DNA of 5,781 nucleotides, from assembly GCA_012838715.1 (NCBI GenBank), contig DUOR01000269.1, positions 1 through 5,781 of the forward strand, in the 5' to 3' direction. Source of the stretch: Actinomycetales bacterium (GTDB lineage Bacteria > Actinomycetota > Actinomycetes > Mycobacteriales > Mycobacteriaceae). Positions 5,755 through 5,781 of the stretch are shown here, piece after piece (within the stretch, counting starts at the first letter, position 1; each line of letters opens with the position of its first letter). Below the pieces are notes generated by a model. The model was not told the origin of the DNA. It made no database searches and saw only the letters and a list, made by a program, of their open reading frames with translations. Position numbers and translations under genes: made by a program.

Positions 5755-5768
5755 CCGGCGCGCGCCGG
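5755..5768. repeat. 14-bp perfect palindrome downstream of glpX
   Basis: CCGGCGCGCGCCGG lies about 50 bp after the glpX stop and could fold as a 5-bp stem with a GCGC loop. There is no T-run, so a terminator role is doubtful. The remaining bases to the window end are too few to show a gene. Confidence 0.3.
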
Positions 5769-5781
5769 CAACCTCGCCGGC

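Noticed and set aside
1..5781. Undescribed defence, mobile or biosynthetic system
   Set aside because: Every confident gene belongs to a known, syntenic core actinobacterial set. No transposase, integrase, att-like repeats, toxin-antitoxin pair or novel multi-gene cassette is visible.

Overview
The window is a stretch of ordinary actinobacterial core chromosome. It is very GC-rich, with G or C in most third codon positions. The gene set and order match the ispH / xseA-xseB / DUF4245 / glpX neighbourhood of Mycobacteriales; as I remember it, M. tuberculosis has Rv1111c, Rv1110, Rv1109c, Rv1108c, Rv1107c, then Rv1100 and Rv1099c in the same relative orientations. Tight spacing, a glpX-type fructose bisphosphatase and TAnnnT-type -10 elements make Corynebacterium or a close relative the best guess. 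The genus is inferred, not proven.

Layout, left to right. Positions 2-358 (+) hold the 3' end of a gene encoding an extremely Arg/Asp-rich tail, probably the C-terminus of the DUF6542-type membrane protein usually found beside ispH. A perfect 15-bp-stem hairpin (374-408) separates it from convergent ispH (431-1408, -). A compact 72-bp divergent promoter region follows. From it runs a rightward three-gene group: a lipid-droplet-associated-protein-like gene (1481-1975), xseA (1993-3228) and xseB (3310-3585), the two subunits of exonuclease VII. The xseA-xseB gap is largely a perfect-period 4 x 17 bp tandem repeat. xseB collides tail to tail with a DUF4245 membrane protein gene (3582-4262, -), and the two stop codons share the tetranucleotide CTAG. 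A 418-bp gene-free region (4263-4680) with several small dyads leads to glpX (4681-5706, +), class II fructose-1,6-bisphosphatase. The last 75 bp contain no recognisable gene.

The genes are housekeeping rather than one pathway: isoprenoid precursor synthesis (ispH), single-strand DNA exonuclease (xseAB), gluconeogenesis (glpX), and three actinobacterial envelope or lipid-associated proteins of poorly known role. Catalytic and metal-ligand residues of IspH, XseA and GlpX are all present, so these genes look intact. I found no mobile element, phage, CRISPR, toxin-antitoxin, defence or biosynthetic system. The points worth a second look are regulatory or structural: the 17-bp repeat array, the shared CTAG stop, the overlapping divergent promoters, two probable leaderless starts, the RD-repeat tail, and the dyad-rich region upstream of glpX.
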